Source: Rhizomucor pusillus
Lineage: Eukaryota; Mucoromycota; Mucoromycetes; Mucorales; Lichtheimiaceae
Direction: 5' to 3'
Assembly: GCA_900175165.2 (NCBI GenBank)
Contig: FWWN02000703.1
Span: forward strand, 248,001 to 312,000
Length of the DNA stretch: 64,000 nt
Part shown: positions 36,692 through 47,992 of the stretch, piece after piece
Layout of the letters: each line of letters opens with the position of its first letter
How positions within the stretch are numbered: the first letter of the stretch is position 1
Notes under the pieces: generated by a model
Database searches by the model: none
What the model saw: the letters and a program-made list of their open reading frames with translations, nothing else
What the model was told of the DNA's origin: nothing
Translations under genes and position numbers: made by a program

Positions 36692-38037
36692 ATGGCCGAA
36701 GTAAAAGTCGTGCCCCGCGAAGACGAGCTCGTGGAGGCGATCAAGAACCTCAAGCTAGAGAATCCCGAGTTTGGCATCAAGAAGGTCTTCACCAAGCTTT
36801 CCGAAACTCATGCAACTTGGACCGTCTCGGAAAAGCGCGTCAAAAAACTCATGCAGGCTCAGGGTCTGACACAACAGAACCAGCATGGAGAACAACAGCA
36901 ACAGCAGCAACAGCAGCAGCAGGCCGAGCTACAAGTTGAAAAGAGCGGTGTTGAGGGTGACCCGTCTATTCCTGTGTCGTTTATTGACCCGAAGTTGGAT
37001 ATCACTTCTGTATCCACCAGTGTAGTGGTACGTTGGGCTGTAATATATTGCTTGAAGAAACCAATGTTTACCCATTTGACGAACAGGCCAAGATGATTGA
37101 TCCAGTTACCGGCAAAGGTTTGTTTGCTGCACGAGATATCAAAAAGAACGAAATCATTTTCCAAGAGAAACCGTTTGTGTATTTCCCGCCGTGGGAAGGA
37201 TTCTCGCTTATTCGTGAAGGCAATGCCTGTGGACTATGCGCAAAGCCGTTCATGAAATCCACTCGCCTCGCCGTTCGATGCCCACACTGCGACGTGATGT
37301 ATTGCAATAAGATATGCAAATCGACCGCCTGGGAGACGTTCCATCAGCTCGAGTGCACGGCGCTGAACCCAGCGATGCTTGATCTAATGCGTTTCTGCGA
37401 AAACGAGTCGTGGATTGCACCGATGGCGGTGTCACGTATGTATGCGCACATGATCCTCGCTCACCAGCGTGGAAATCTCGACGCAGTCAAGGGCCACTAC
37501 GATGCTTTTGCAACAGTGAACCAAGCAGAGCGACAGGCTAAAGAGACAGAGTGGATCTTTATGGAACATCCTACCCGCGAGCTCTGGGCCAAGGCACGTC
37601 AGTTCCTTTCAAAGGCTTACAATCCTCCTCCCAAAAAATGCAAAATTTCCAAGCCGTTGCCCAGCGACCTCGCCGCTGACCTCTTCGACAATGAGGATAC
37701 GTTCTTGAACTATATGGGTAAATTCAATATCAACAACCAGAACGGAGGCATGTACTTGGTACAGTCGCACATGAACCACAGCTGCATTCCCAACGTCACC
37801 ATCGAATATCCTTTGCCTACATCGCAGTACAAGCTCGAAGTACGCGCTGCGCGCGATATTGCAAAGGGAGAACAGCTTTGTGAAACTTATGTCAATCCCC
37901 GCTGGAACAAGGAAACGCGTATCAACTATCTGGACAAGACATACATGTTCCAGTGCAAGTGTGAACGTTGCGAAAAGGATTTGCCTTTGACGGATGAAAT
38001 GCGACGAGATCTGAGACTGCGGCCCGAAAATGATTAG
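36692..38037 (+). CDS. SET5: SET and MYND domain protein, Set5-like lysine methyltransferase
   Basis: 429 residues in two exons (intron 37028-37086, 59 bp), starting at MAEVKVVPREDELVEAIKNL. The N-terminal helical part (residues 1-70) and a Gln tract encoded by (CAG/CAA) near 36893-36920 precede the SET domain. The SET domain starts at TGKGLFAARDIKKNEIIFQE, is interrupted by a zinc-binding MYND-like insert (CGLCAKPFMKSTRLAVRCPH, then MYCNKICKSTAW with HQLEC), and resumes with SHMNHSCIPNVTIEYP (the NHSC/PN cofactor motif) and EQLCETYVN. A post-SET cysteine cluster follows (CKCERCEKD). Yeast Set5 methylates histone H4 at Lys5, 8 and 12. Assignment to Set5 over other SMYD types rests on overall layout. 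Confidence 0.88.
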
Positions 38038-38226
38038 AAGATGGATCCCCACTCTTTATATCAACAACAACTTTGTTTTCTTTTGCACGATCCATTACTG
38101 TACATATACTTTCAACTAGCCCGTTCAACAAAAAGGAGTATAAAGCAAAAAAAAAGAGAAAACCAATGTACATCTAATGTATGATACAAACATACATAAG
38201 CTGGAAAGATCTCGACGTGTTGGTGT

Positions 38227-39416
38227 TCACGAGTGAAGATGCGAAACAGCGATGCTTTGAAACGTCGCAATGAGGCTATGTAGGCCTTTCAAGTAGCCAA
38301 GGTCAGGTTGATCGGGTGGATCTTCTGGAGGGTATGTCATGCGTTCCTTATTTTCGAGATACTGTCGGCGTGTCACGCATTTTGCAAAATCAATGAGCCG
38401 CACATCAATCGGCTTGAACACGTCGCCTCCATCGTAAATAATAAGTAAACTCGATCCGCAGAAGCGATATCCATTTATGGATGAAATGATACTCTGGAGC
38501 GTCCAGAGCTTTGCAATCAAGTCGGGTATAAATCGTATCAGCAGCTGTGTTCCATCGTGCAAGACGTCTCTCGAAATTTGATAGGTGTCAGTCTTCGGCC
38601 TGCATACTTGTCTTGCACTGAGCACCGCCGCAGCGTGCGTTTGTATTCCTGCATGCCGCACATACATACTCCCAATACTTGACTCGTCGATTCTCGGCAC
38701 TTGCGTGTCTGACTTTCCATCTTTTGTCGCGTCGCAAACACCCCATGCTGCCGAGTCCCCATTTTCAGGTCAAGCACGCATGGATGCTCCAGCCCAAATG
38801 TTAAATCTTCCAATACGAGTAAGTCATGCTCCTCTTCCTCCGCTAGCCAGGTCGTCGAACTTGCTGCTGCCATCGCAGCTATTGATGACGATGATGACGG
38901 TGAAGCTATCTTTGCAGTTATCGAGGAGGTTTCTGGATGCTGTTGCTGCCGACCGTAAGCAGCTAGCAACCCAGGGCCACCTGTGATTTGACTGTGATCC
39001 TGGATGCGGGAAGGCGAAAAGTAAGGGTCGACGGTGTAGGGAGGATGGTCGCTTTTGTAAACGGGTCGCACCGGCAGGATCCCTGCGGTGGTGGATCGAC
39101 GTACAGGCGGGGCGGTGTGGCCTGTGCGCATGGTTGCTCCCGCGGAGACCGCTGCGTCGTTCAGGAGTTTTTGGCTACCTTGTTCCAGAAAAATCGTAGG
39201 CATTTTATTTCCTGACATTCGTACGACCCCCATGTATCGTGATATAAACAGCTTAAAGTCCTCGTACTGCTGCACGTCCTCGTAGAATTGTTTCTCCTCT
39301 TCAGCAATGGCCTTTGCAATCGCTCCATCGGAAAGCCGAAACATCATCACATGGCCACCTACCCGGCCCGAAAACGGTGAAATCTCGAGCTGCTTCTGGT
39401 GTCCATGAGTTGCCAT
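38227..39416 (-). CDS. KCS1: Inositol hexakisphosphate kinase (IP6K/Kcs1 type) with an internal frameshift
   Basis: Single-exon gene of about 396 residues, starting at [20 protein letters not shown] (39416) and ending SIAVSHLHS* (38227). Family motifs are the inositol-binding [14 protein letters not shown] (PxxxDxKxG), [19 protein letters not shown], the [11 protein letters not shown] strand and VRLIDFAKC (IDFA metal-binding site). The kinase makes inositol pyrophosphates from IP6 (IP7/IP8). Around 38594-38600 the frame changes by one base between DKYAGRR and [10 protein letters not shown]; no intron of reasonable size can bridge it. So as assembled the gene is broken in its kinase domain, by a real lesion or a sequence error. 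It is 272 bp downstream of Opi1 on the same strand. Confidence 0.85.
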
Positions 39417-39610
39417 TGCAGAAAAAGAGGGGTTGGAGCTAAACAGACGCTCATGCCAGATCGCGTGGTTTATATTAAAGTCAGCCGGCAAATGGTCTCA
39501 TCAAAAACGAAATATTTTCGATATTTCCTACGTGTGCATGAGGTGTACATGGCGTGTTTGCATTGATTGATGGGAGAGGGGGCGACGAAATAAGATATGG
39601 ACGCGAGGGG

Positions 39611-39618
39611 AGAAAGGA

Positions 39619-39650
<32 letters not shown>
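39611..39650. repeat. (GAAA)n microsatellite
   Basis: About nine tandem aaag/gaaa units in the short spacer between Opi1 and the IP6 kinase gene, in the promoter of the kinase. It is a likely length-variable site. Confidence 0.9.
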
Positions 39651-39688
39651 GAGGTATCGTAAATGCATGAAATGAAAAGGAAGGAAGA

Positions 39689-41470
39689 TTACGTCGTGTC
39701 CATGCGAGTAGTTGACAATGTATTATCCTCACTACGGGTCTGCTCAGCCTTGTTTTGCGTATTCGCTGCTGCTGCTGCACCTGATGAGGTCCCTGCCACG
39801 CCAACGACTCGCAACCGTTGCAACCAGAGTTCTGCACGTTCTATGGTGTCCGAGAACACAGTTGACACAGAACGCAGCATCTCAATGGACTCATCGCCAA
39901 AAGTGAGAAGCTTGATAGAAGTCTCGTGAACACGATCAGGAGCACCCTGCGGTCCCAGTGCTGGTGAGCTGGCAGGAGAGGCTGTTGAAGACGTGCTCAA
40001 CGTGGCCCATCTTCCCGGCAGCGCAAGGATAAATTTGCGAACGCTAGCTTTTGCTTGCTCCGGTAAACCAGTGCCCGCGTATCTACTCACGACATCGACT
40101 ACTTTGCGGAGGGTATCAATGATTTCCTTTTTGATTGCCGTAAGGGTCGAGTTTGCCGTAGAAGGCGTTGCGACCGCTTTTGACTGGCTAGATCCAACTG
40201 CAAGTGATACGAGGAAATTGCGAAGTAGTTGCATCTGCTGCTCAATATGTTTGGTTGCATACTAAACAAACGAATTATTGTTAGCATATGGAATTTCATC
40301 ATTCAACACCGTCGCTCATGTTTTACCTCTAGCCAATACAGGCAGTAGCGCAAGCATTTCATGCTCTCTTCGCTGATAACTGCAGCGGTCGTACCGGCAG
40401 CTGATCCAGCATGCATTACAATCTGCTGCCAGCGGCTACGTGAAATAGGTTCAGGCCGATGGCGCACAGCAGTCGGTTTGGTGGCGGAAAGACTGTATGG
40501 TCGATGAGGTGATGTTGAACGCGATGCAGGTCTCGAGCGAGGTTTCCTGGATGCTGCTACTTCTTTGTAAATCAATATTCCTAAGTTGTCACAGGATGTT
40601 TCTCAACGTACCAAGTCTGTCATCACGTGTATCTTCGGCAGCAGCTCGTCTTCTTCTGACTCCTTCGCGCTGGGGTGGTTCGTATGTATCGTTCAAGGAT
40701 GCTCTAGCAAGAGCTTTGGCTGCTGCCAGAGCAGCTTCATCCTCTTGCTCTGTTTCAGGTGCAACAAGTGGCTGAAACTATACATTCCATGTAAGTCGGT
40801 CATTGTGGATTATTCCACAAAACATATTTCTTCTTTTTACCTCGGGTGATTCCGAAGGCGCTCGCCGACCAAATTTGTCGTAGATCGGGGCAGCAAAAGA
40901 TTCCACCATTTCCACTCCGTACTTTACAACTCCATTCGATTCCTTTGTATTCTGGTATGCACGCAAAGCAGAGTTGACAAGCGGGAATCGCCATGGTTGC
41001 TGCTGTTGCTGTTGTTGTTGTTCCTGTCGCTGACGCTGGTAATCCTCGTCGTGAGCGGACACGTCGCTGGAAAAGGAGCAGCGTGCATGCGACAGTGAGG
41101 AGGATGTAGGGGTTGGCAGCGGCGAACTCGGCGAGGTAGAAGGAGCCGAGGCATATGTCGAGAGTGGCGGCAATGTGATGGGGCGGAGATCGGTTTTCGC
41201 TGCAAAGTGAAACAAAGAGGCACGTGGTTTAGCAAAATCCTTCGCTGCTACTCCGTCGTCGCCTAAGGAAAACTTACCATTCGCCATATCTCCCAAAGCT
41301 TCTGCCGCAAGCCGCACGTCCGGGTCGTTGTGGTCGATTGAGCAGCTCCCACTGCTGCTGCTCGTCACGGAAGCAGACCGTTGCCGCTCATCTCGAATAT
41401 CCTCCATGGGCGTTGCATTGCATAGTTGCGTAATTGACATTGGCGAAGGTTGAGATTGCTGTTGCGCCAT
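39689..41470 (-). CDS. OPI1: Opi1-family transcriptional repressor of phospholipid synthesis
   Basis: About 500 residues in five exons, starting at MAQQQSQPSPMSITQLCN and ending TTRMDTT* at 39689. Opi1 signatures in order are AAEALGDMANGKFSL, FPLVNSALRAYQNTKESNG, VVKYGVEMVESFAAPIYDKF, then SRSRWQQIVMHAGSAAGTTA, AAVISEESMKCLRYCLYWLE, YATKHIEQQMQLLRNFLVSL and a C-terminal helical part (EMLRSVSTVFSDTIERAELW). A Gln tract lies near 41005-41030. Yeast Opi1 senses phosphatidic acid on the ER and represses INO1 and other UASINO genes through Sin3. No FFAT motif (EFFDA-type) for binding Scs2 was seen, so ER anchoring may differ. Confidence 0.93.
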
Positions 41471-42964
41471 GTCTGTACAAAATATTCTTCCACTGGTTTT
41501 CGATAAATTTGCAGATCAGGTACGAAAACGTCAAGAATCAAAGAAAAGAGAGAAAGTCAAGGAAAAAGCTAAAAAAAAATAGAAAAGCCAAGATGTGTAA
41601 AAAATTCAGGTGGGGTTGAAGCTTGAAAAAACGAGGAGGCACAATTCGCATTTGGTCACACGTGAAGTTTTTCGAGGGCGGTTGGGCCCCATCATTCTCA
41701 TCCCTTTCCCACAATGCCAAAATTTCCCGAGCCCAACCCTCCCATTTTTCATGAACATTGTTTCGCCATTCTTGATCTCCCATGAAAAATACAAGTTGTC
41801 TTCGTACATAGCATGTTCCGTCGGAGCATCTTGTTCCTTTTTGGCAATAAGATCATGATAACGCATTCAATGCTAATTTATTATTTCAATTCGTGGTCGC
41901 CAGATATATATGAAACAATTTCATTGTTATACAGAAGATACCAGCTGTGAGAACGGCATACGATCCTATTGTATGACATGCCAAGTGAGCCGTCTACAAT
42001 GCAAAGTCTGCCTAAAGTACAGAAATTGACATCGTGTATTCCCATGCGAACTACATAGGTTGTAGGGACTATGAGATAACAAACAAACGACAATCCCACT
42101 CTACTTTGTTGCTCGTGCCAACATATGGCAACTGAGAAACATATAGAGACAAATGCGCTGTCGCCCTGAAATGCTAAATAATTTTGCCGCAATGCTTCAG
42201 AACTCTACAGTATGACGATGTCAGATTCTCTGTCAAATACGTCGTATATAAGGCTTCCATCTACAGAGCCTGATGGAATCACCTTTAATTATTTCATCTC
42301 CGATGTCAATCGGGTCTGAGTTTCGGATTTGTGTGGACGGGAAGTCTTTGCATTGTGCCAAAAACAGTGTCGGCAGGCGGGCGGTTGCTGAGCAGAATGT
42401 CGATAGGCGAGGCGACGGTATTTTTAGATATCACAAGTCTTGATTTATGGAGATGGACAGAGTCACTAGATGTAGAAACTGCTGAGCATTGAATAGCTTT
42501 TTAAGCTACATAGTGACTCGCCACTGGGTAGACGACCTAAACCATTTAAACGCGAACTAGCAGTGAAATTGAACAGTATATACTGATTTGAAGATACGAA
42601 GTTGGCAACGTCTCTCGCAGAGTATATAAATACAGCTAGTTTGAGAGCCACATACTGTACTATCTTCTCAAGACTCAGTTGCCGCTTTCAACGCTATTAT
42701 CGTTGTTACTGACGAGATTGTCAATATCAAATGCTCTCCATATTATAGAACTCATTGTGTCTCTTATATGTAGTTTAAAGAATCAAAGTAAAACATAAGC
42801 TCGAGGTTACAATAATTGAAAAGTATACTGCTAGATAATTGGAGCTTGGCCAAGTAGCAACAGTGGAGGAGCGGTGATTATTCGGAGTTTCCGTTTTGGG
42901 TGGAACCCTGGATTGGCTTTATCCAAGGCAACAGCCTCCACTACGCACCCACATCATATACGAC
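41471..42964. other. 1.5 kb divergent promoter region between Opi1 and RPS16
   Basis: No gene could be supported. Two overlapping minus-strand frames at 41538-41866 (one starting MGDQEWRNNVHEKWEGWAR) are protein-like but lack partners and lie in the Opi1 promoter. TATA-like strings occur (tatataaggc near 42244, tatataaata near 42622). The last 100 bp are the RPS16 promoter. Confidence 0.5.
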
Positions 42965-43872
42965 ATGGAAGCCGTTCAAACCTTCGGCCGTAAGGTGTGT
43001 ATCAATTCGATGCTACGTACATTAGGATGGCATATGGATTACGGATGGATGGTGGATTGGGGAATTGGATTTTACAACGCTGCCGACATTCCAAACCATG
43101 AGCCCCGCATGCCCAATTGATTCACCAGCGACTTCTAACAACGGGAACATTTCAATACGCCTAAATTGAAAGACTCAACGATCCAGCTCTCTTTTGTGAA
43201 AAGACAAATATTACCTTGGAGTGGAATGGCGGCAGTGCAGCAGCGAAATCGTTGACGCGAATTGGAGAGGGAGGGGCAAAGCGAACGTATATATACATAC
43301 TCACGCACCACTCCCATTGTTGTTCTAGAAAACTGCCACCGCTGTTGCTCACTGCAAGCGTGGACGTGGTCTCATCCGCGTCAACGGCTCTCCCTTGGAG
43401 CTCTTGGAACCCGAGATCTTGAAGTTCAAGGTCTACGAAGTCATTCTTCTTTTGGGCGAGGAGCGTTTCTCCAACGTTGACATTCGTCTCCGTGTCAGTG
43501 GTGGTGGTATGTATATCTATACAACGAAGACATGCATTGTATTGTATGTGAAAGGAAAGGATAGCAGGTATATTTAAATATTTGGATGTATATAGGTCAA
43601 GTCTCCCAGATCTATGCCCTCCGTCAGGCTCTCGCCAAGGCCATCGTCGCCTTCTACCAAAAGTACGTTGACGAAGCTTCCAAGAAGGAGATCAAGGAAA
43701 CCCTCGTCCAATACGACCGTACCCTCCTTGTCGCTGACCCTCGCCGCTGCGAGCCCAAGAAGGTAACTATGAACTGTTTGCATATAGGTGAAACGTGGTA
43801 TCTGATGCTCTCTCTCTTATCTAGTTCGGTGGTCCAGGCGCTCGTGCCCGCTACCAAAAGTCATACCGTTAA
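42965..43872 (+). CDS. RPS16: 40S ribosomal protein S16 (uS9)
   Basis: Four exons: 42965-42994, 43329-43506, 43596-43762 and 43825-43872, all with GT-AG introns. The protein (~140 residues) begins [20 protein letters not shown], continues [20 protein letters not shown] and [20 protein letters not shown], and ends with the universal uS9 tail [14 protein letters not shown]. The C-terminal Arg reaches the decoding P site. Codon use is strongly biased to C-ending codons, as expected for a highly expressed gene. The first intron (334 bp) is far longer than others in the window, a common feature of ribosomal protein genes. Confidence 0.98.
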
Positions 43873-44153
43873 AAAGTGTGTGTGTGTGTATGCACGTTTT
43901 GTTGGCCTATTTTTTTCTTTTCACTGCAGAAATCAATTGCATCTTCTTTCTTCATCGGGAAAAGTATATCGTTTATAGTTGTTATTGATGGAGGCAGCAG
44001 CATCGTTCGAATGACAGTGAAGGAGGAATTAATGTGCACTGAGCTCTTCGAGATGTCTTGTCGGTGTGACGCAGTAGCAGAACTCTCAAAAAGAATATAT
44101 TTCCGTTTTCCGAGTTTTCTCCTCTTTTACTGAGTGCTTCAGAGGTTGAGCAG

Positions 44154-45627
44154 ATGTCCACGTCAATACCTCCACTACGGATTGTGTACTGGACACTGTT
44201 GTTCAACGAGCCTTGGAACAATGGTATGGTTGTGCAAGTGGAGAGGAAACAAGTACGTTATACAAACACTCTGTTGTTGAAAATCCAGGCAACGATCTCG
44301 CAGTTGATTGCCGACGTCCCGAAGGCATGTTATCCAATGATCTTGGAGACGATGGATGGTGTATGGTTACAGGGAAGAAGAGCGACATTGAGACGGCAGC
44401 GGCTGTCGTATTCCACGCAGGAGACTACAACGATCGCAATTTACCAGAGAGGACACCTCTGCAGCCATGGATACTATTGACTATGGAGTCACCGATGCAT
44501 CCGACGTTTAGAAGCGACCCTGGAGCGATGAAGACATTTGATTACCTGGCCTCATATCATTTCAAAAGTCGATTTTTGGAACCCTACTTTTCACCTAATA
44601 TCATGAATACCGTTCATTCCCGCATCACCAACGACGATGACATTCTGCAGTTGAAAGTGGCAAAGGCGCCCATTTTGTGGATTGCATCCAACTGTCAAGC
44701 GTGGAGCGGCAGGCATCACTACGTCAAAGAACTCGCAAAATACATTCCAGTGGATAGCTATGGATCGTGTGTCCACACCAAGGAGTTCCCCAAAGATAAA
44801 GACAGATTGCAGTTGATGAAAGAATACAAATTCTATCTAGCAATAGAGAACTCCAACTGCGATGACTATGGTAAAGAGAGACAACAACAACAACACAACT
44901 ATGGATCTGTTTTTATTATCATTAACGATTTGTGTGACCAATAGTCACAGAAAAACTATTCGATACATTTGCATCCTCGACGGTTCCTATCGTAGATGGT
45001 CCAGCATCCTATCAAGGATTTATACCCTCAACCCGATCTGTTATCCGCATGGACGCATACCCCGATCCTCGAGAACTCGCAGACTATATCCGGTACCTGG
45101 ATGGCAATGACACAGCTTACATCCAGTATTTCAATTTTCGACGAGATAACGTCCAGTCTTTACTACCTAAAGAGGAGCAATTAGAGCCGTCGTTTTTAAG
45201 CAACTGGAGCAGCTGGGATGTGTACAATAGCCGTGCAGGTTGGTGCAGCATTTGCCAGGGTATCGCACCGTGGTGGAGAGCACGCCGCGACCCATCGTTC
45301 AAGGTAGTCAACGATACGAGCGAGTATCTGCGCGCAGACCAATCGTGCCTGCCGGCTGGCAAGTGGGACTACGTTCAACGAGGGCCTCCGTATATACCCA
45401 ACTGGAAACCTTCCCAGGCAGACGAATTTACACGGCCGTGGGTGAAAAAACGAGTTCCCATATATTCGCTCGGACAAGACAATGGACGAGGAGATGTCTC
45501 CATACGAGGCGTATGGCTGGCTTACTCGGTTTTGTACCTGTTATTCTTTGCATTCATCTTGTTTCTACTACGACGACGACACTACTTGAACAATGCACGC
45601 GCTCCCCCAACATGCATGCTCAGCTAA
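44154..45627 (+). CDS. GT10 alpha-1,3-fucosyltransferase
   Basis: About 450 residues in three exons (introns 44224-44288 and about 44874-44943), starting at MSTSIPPLRIVYWTLLFNEP. GT10 hallmarks are RIVYWTLLF, the strand AAAVVFHAGDY, WILLTMESP, and the donor-binding NSNCDDYVTEKLFDTF motif followed by VPIVDGPASYQGFIP. The enzyme transfers fucose from GDP-fucose to GlcNAc or the core of N-glycans. Unlike animal enzymes, which have an N-terminal type II anchor, the hydrophobic segment is C-terminal (VWLAYSVLYLLFFAFILFLL followed by RRRHYL). No N-terminal signal is visible at this start; an upstream exon could exist because a good acceptor (ctgagtgcttcag) ends at about 44143. Confidence 0.9.
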
Positions 45628-45862
45628 ATCCATCGTCTTTCCGTGTATTCAATGCTCCAACATTTGCATATCCTTAGATTGTACTTTTCTTATTGTTGCC
45701 CTGTTGATTTTATAATGGCGTTTGACGCTTTATTTCCCTTTTTCTCTCGAAGAAAGAACAACGCAGTGTACAATATACGTTTTGTATTCCTTTAAAAGTC
45801 CCTGCATTTCGTAATAAATGTGTTAAAGTAGAAAATGGGTGCATGTTCTAAAAGTAGGATAA

Positions 45863-47825
45863 TTACCAAGCTTGATGCATGTACTTTTGAACGGCAGAGA
45901 GAGCTTGGTATCTAACATCTTGATCTTCGTGTGTCATGAGCTCCATAATGCGCTGTTTGGCACCGATGTCTTGCAAAAATCTAAATTCAAACATTTAGGA
46001 TAAGCTTCCACCTTTTGCTATGCACCTTTGAATTTACGAGTACGTCGTACCTTTTTCCGGCTTTAGAAGAGTATTTAACATATTGGCCGATGTCGTTCGC
46101 AGCAACTGCCAATACTTCGTTGCTTGTTGCAGTACTGAGAATGCGTGCAAGCGTTCTAAAGGCAAGCTTACGCAAATCAGTATAATTGCATCCGTCTTGA
46201 GTTGTTTAACACTTGCCTAAGCAAAACATAGTTGTTTTCCTCGAGCTTGGATGCATTTTCCTTCCAGAAAGTCTCGGATTTATGGGGCGGGGACCATTCG
46301 AGCTTGCCAGTCTCCAGCTCTGAAGCATATTGCTCAAACGTCCTAAACATTAGAGTAAATATTGGCTCCATTTCCACCAAACGAGCGTAATATTCCTGTA
46401 TAATACTTGCGTCAAGCTCTGGAAATTCTCTTGCAATTTCTCGTTCAGGTACTCTATGTCTTCGGTGATATCCGGATCAGACCATTTACGACTGCTCAAG
46501 TTCTCTGTGAATGGTAGCAATTTGGCAACAAGCATGGCTGCCAAGTTATCCGCGGGCGCCTTTTCTACGAGATTCTAGAAAACAACTTGCTTAGCTCGGA
46601 TACACGTTTGATATTTGTGTGTCGCCTAGCTTACACGAAGCGTGGCTATAATGACACGAATGACTTTCTCCTTGACTGCGCTCTTGGCGATTTCAACGAG
46701 TTTGGGGATGATATCATATTCGCTAAAAAATAATAAATAAATCGATTGTGCCTGTCAGCTCCCATACATTGAACTTACGTATTTATATGCTTTGCGATTT
46801 CTGTTTCAAATGTAAGGAGCCACAAGCAAAAGATGATCTGATACTGCATTTGCGGTGTAGATGCTACCTTGTGCAAATTGAGTACCAGTCTACCAGGATA
46901 CTTTAGTGCTGCCCATCTAAACAGAAAGATCTTGTTGCTAACGAAACCCTTACTCTTTCACAGCGTTGCGAGTGTGCCAGAACGGAAGGCGGTATTGTCG
47001 TACTCGAAGCAGCGATTCGAGTTCCTGAACGACCAAATCCACAATTTCGGGATGTTTTCCGTTGAGTTGTTCGGTAATCCAAAGCCAAAGATCGCTCAAG
47101 TCCAACTTGTCAGGCTGCGGCGCAGAGCTGTTTGTTTCAAGAGTATATGTCAACACATTACATTTCTAATTTTTCCTACTGTCGTCCTCCTACCATGCAA
47201 GGGTTGTGAGGATCTTGCTGGCTTGCAAAGCTGTGAATTCATCGTTGAGTCGCAGGGCCCTTTGTAAAATACACGTATCAGTAAACGACCGATATATGTA
47301 TGTAAATATTACTACTTACTTGAAAAAGGGGGCAAAGGGATAATCGGGATTTTCGCTGGAAACGGCATGAAAGTACAGAGCATTGTTATCATGACCTAGG
47401 CACTACACATTTAGATCATTTCCTGTCCTCCTTGGTGCATATACATTTTTCCTTACCTGACAATATGTTATCGGTGAGGACGCATACGTATTGAACGGTA
47501 TCGAGCCGAGACAGGTTTTGCAGCAGGTGCAGAACAAGTGAAGCGTACGTCTCGCCTTTTGCTTCGACTGCTGACTGTACTTCGTCGGGCGACCGTTTGT
47601 CAATGGCTTTGATAAGCTCAACGTGGGTGTGTGTCAAGAGATTGGCGCGCTCGTAGCCCTACAACGAGAATCTTGCTTAATGGAGGGCTGTTGTTATTCG
47701 CGAGGGCAATGCCGGCAATCTCTCACCTCCCACAGAATGGACTTTTGCCTAATCTGAGCTGCCTTCTTTTCCAAGTACGTGTTAGAGACGAGAGCCAGGG
47801 GAACTTCCGGAACCTCGTCTGCCAT
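45863..47825 (-). CDS. VMA13: V-type proton ATPase subunit H (Vma13)
   Basis: About 470 residues with many short introns, from MADEVPEVPLALVSNTYLEK (47825) to VQKYMHQAW* (45863). Recognisable pieces are NALYFHAVSSENPDYPFAPF, WITEQLNGKHPEIVDLVVQE, VIRVIIATLRNLVEKAPADN, PHKSETFWKENASKLEENNY with LLRQLARILS, then NDIGQYVKYSSKAGKRFLQD and RIMELMTHEDQDVRYQALSA. This is the armadillo-like fold of subunit H, which joins V1 to the stator and blocks ATP hydrolysis when V1 is free in the cytosol. Identity is firm; not every exon border was placed. Confidence 0.93.
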
Positions 47826-47992
47826 TGGATGTATACGACGCTTGTCAACACACGGAGGAGGCGTTTGGTTTCAGCTGGTAGCCGGGCGGATAGTAGCCGG
47901 CGGGCCCGCAAATTTGGCACCAACATCAGATCGCATCAAAGGAATCGCACAAGCCGACGAAGCCTGCAAGCTTCTTGATATCCATAAATTTT

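Noticed and set aside
39417..39491. N-terminal extension of the IP6 kinase
   Set aside because: The first codon of that frame is TTG, not ATG; the first ATG is at 39416.
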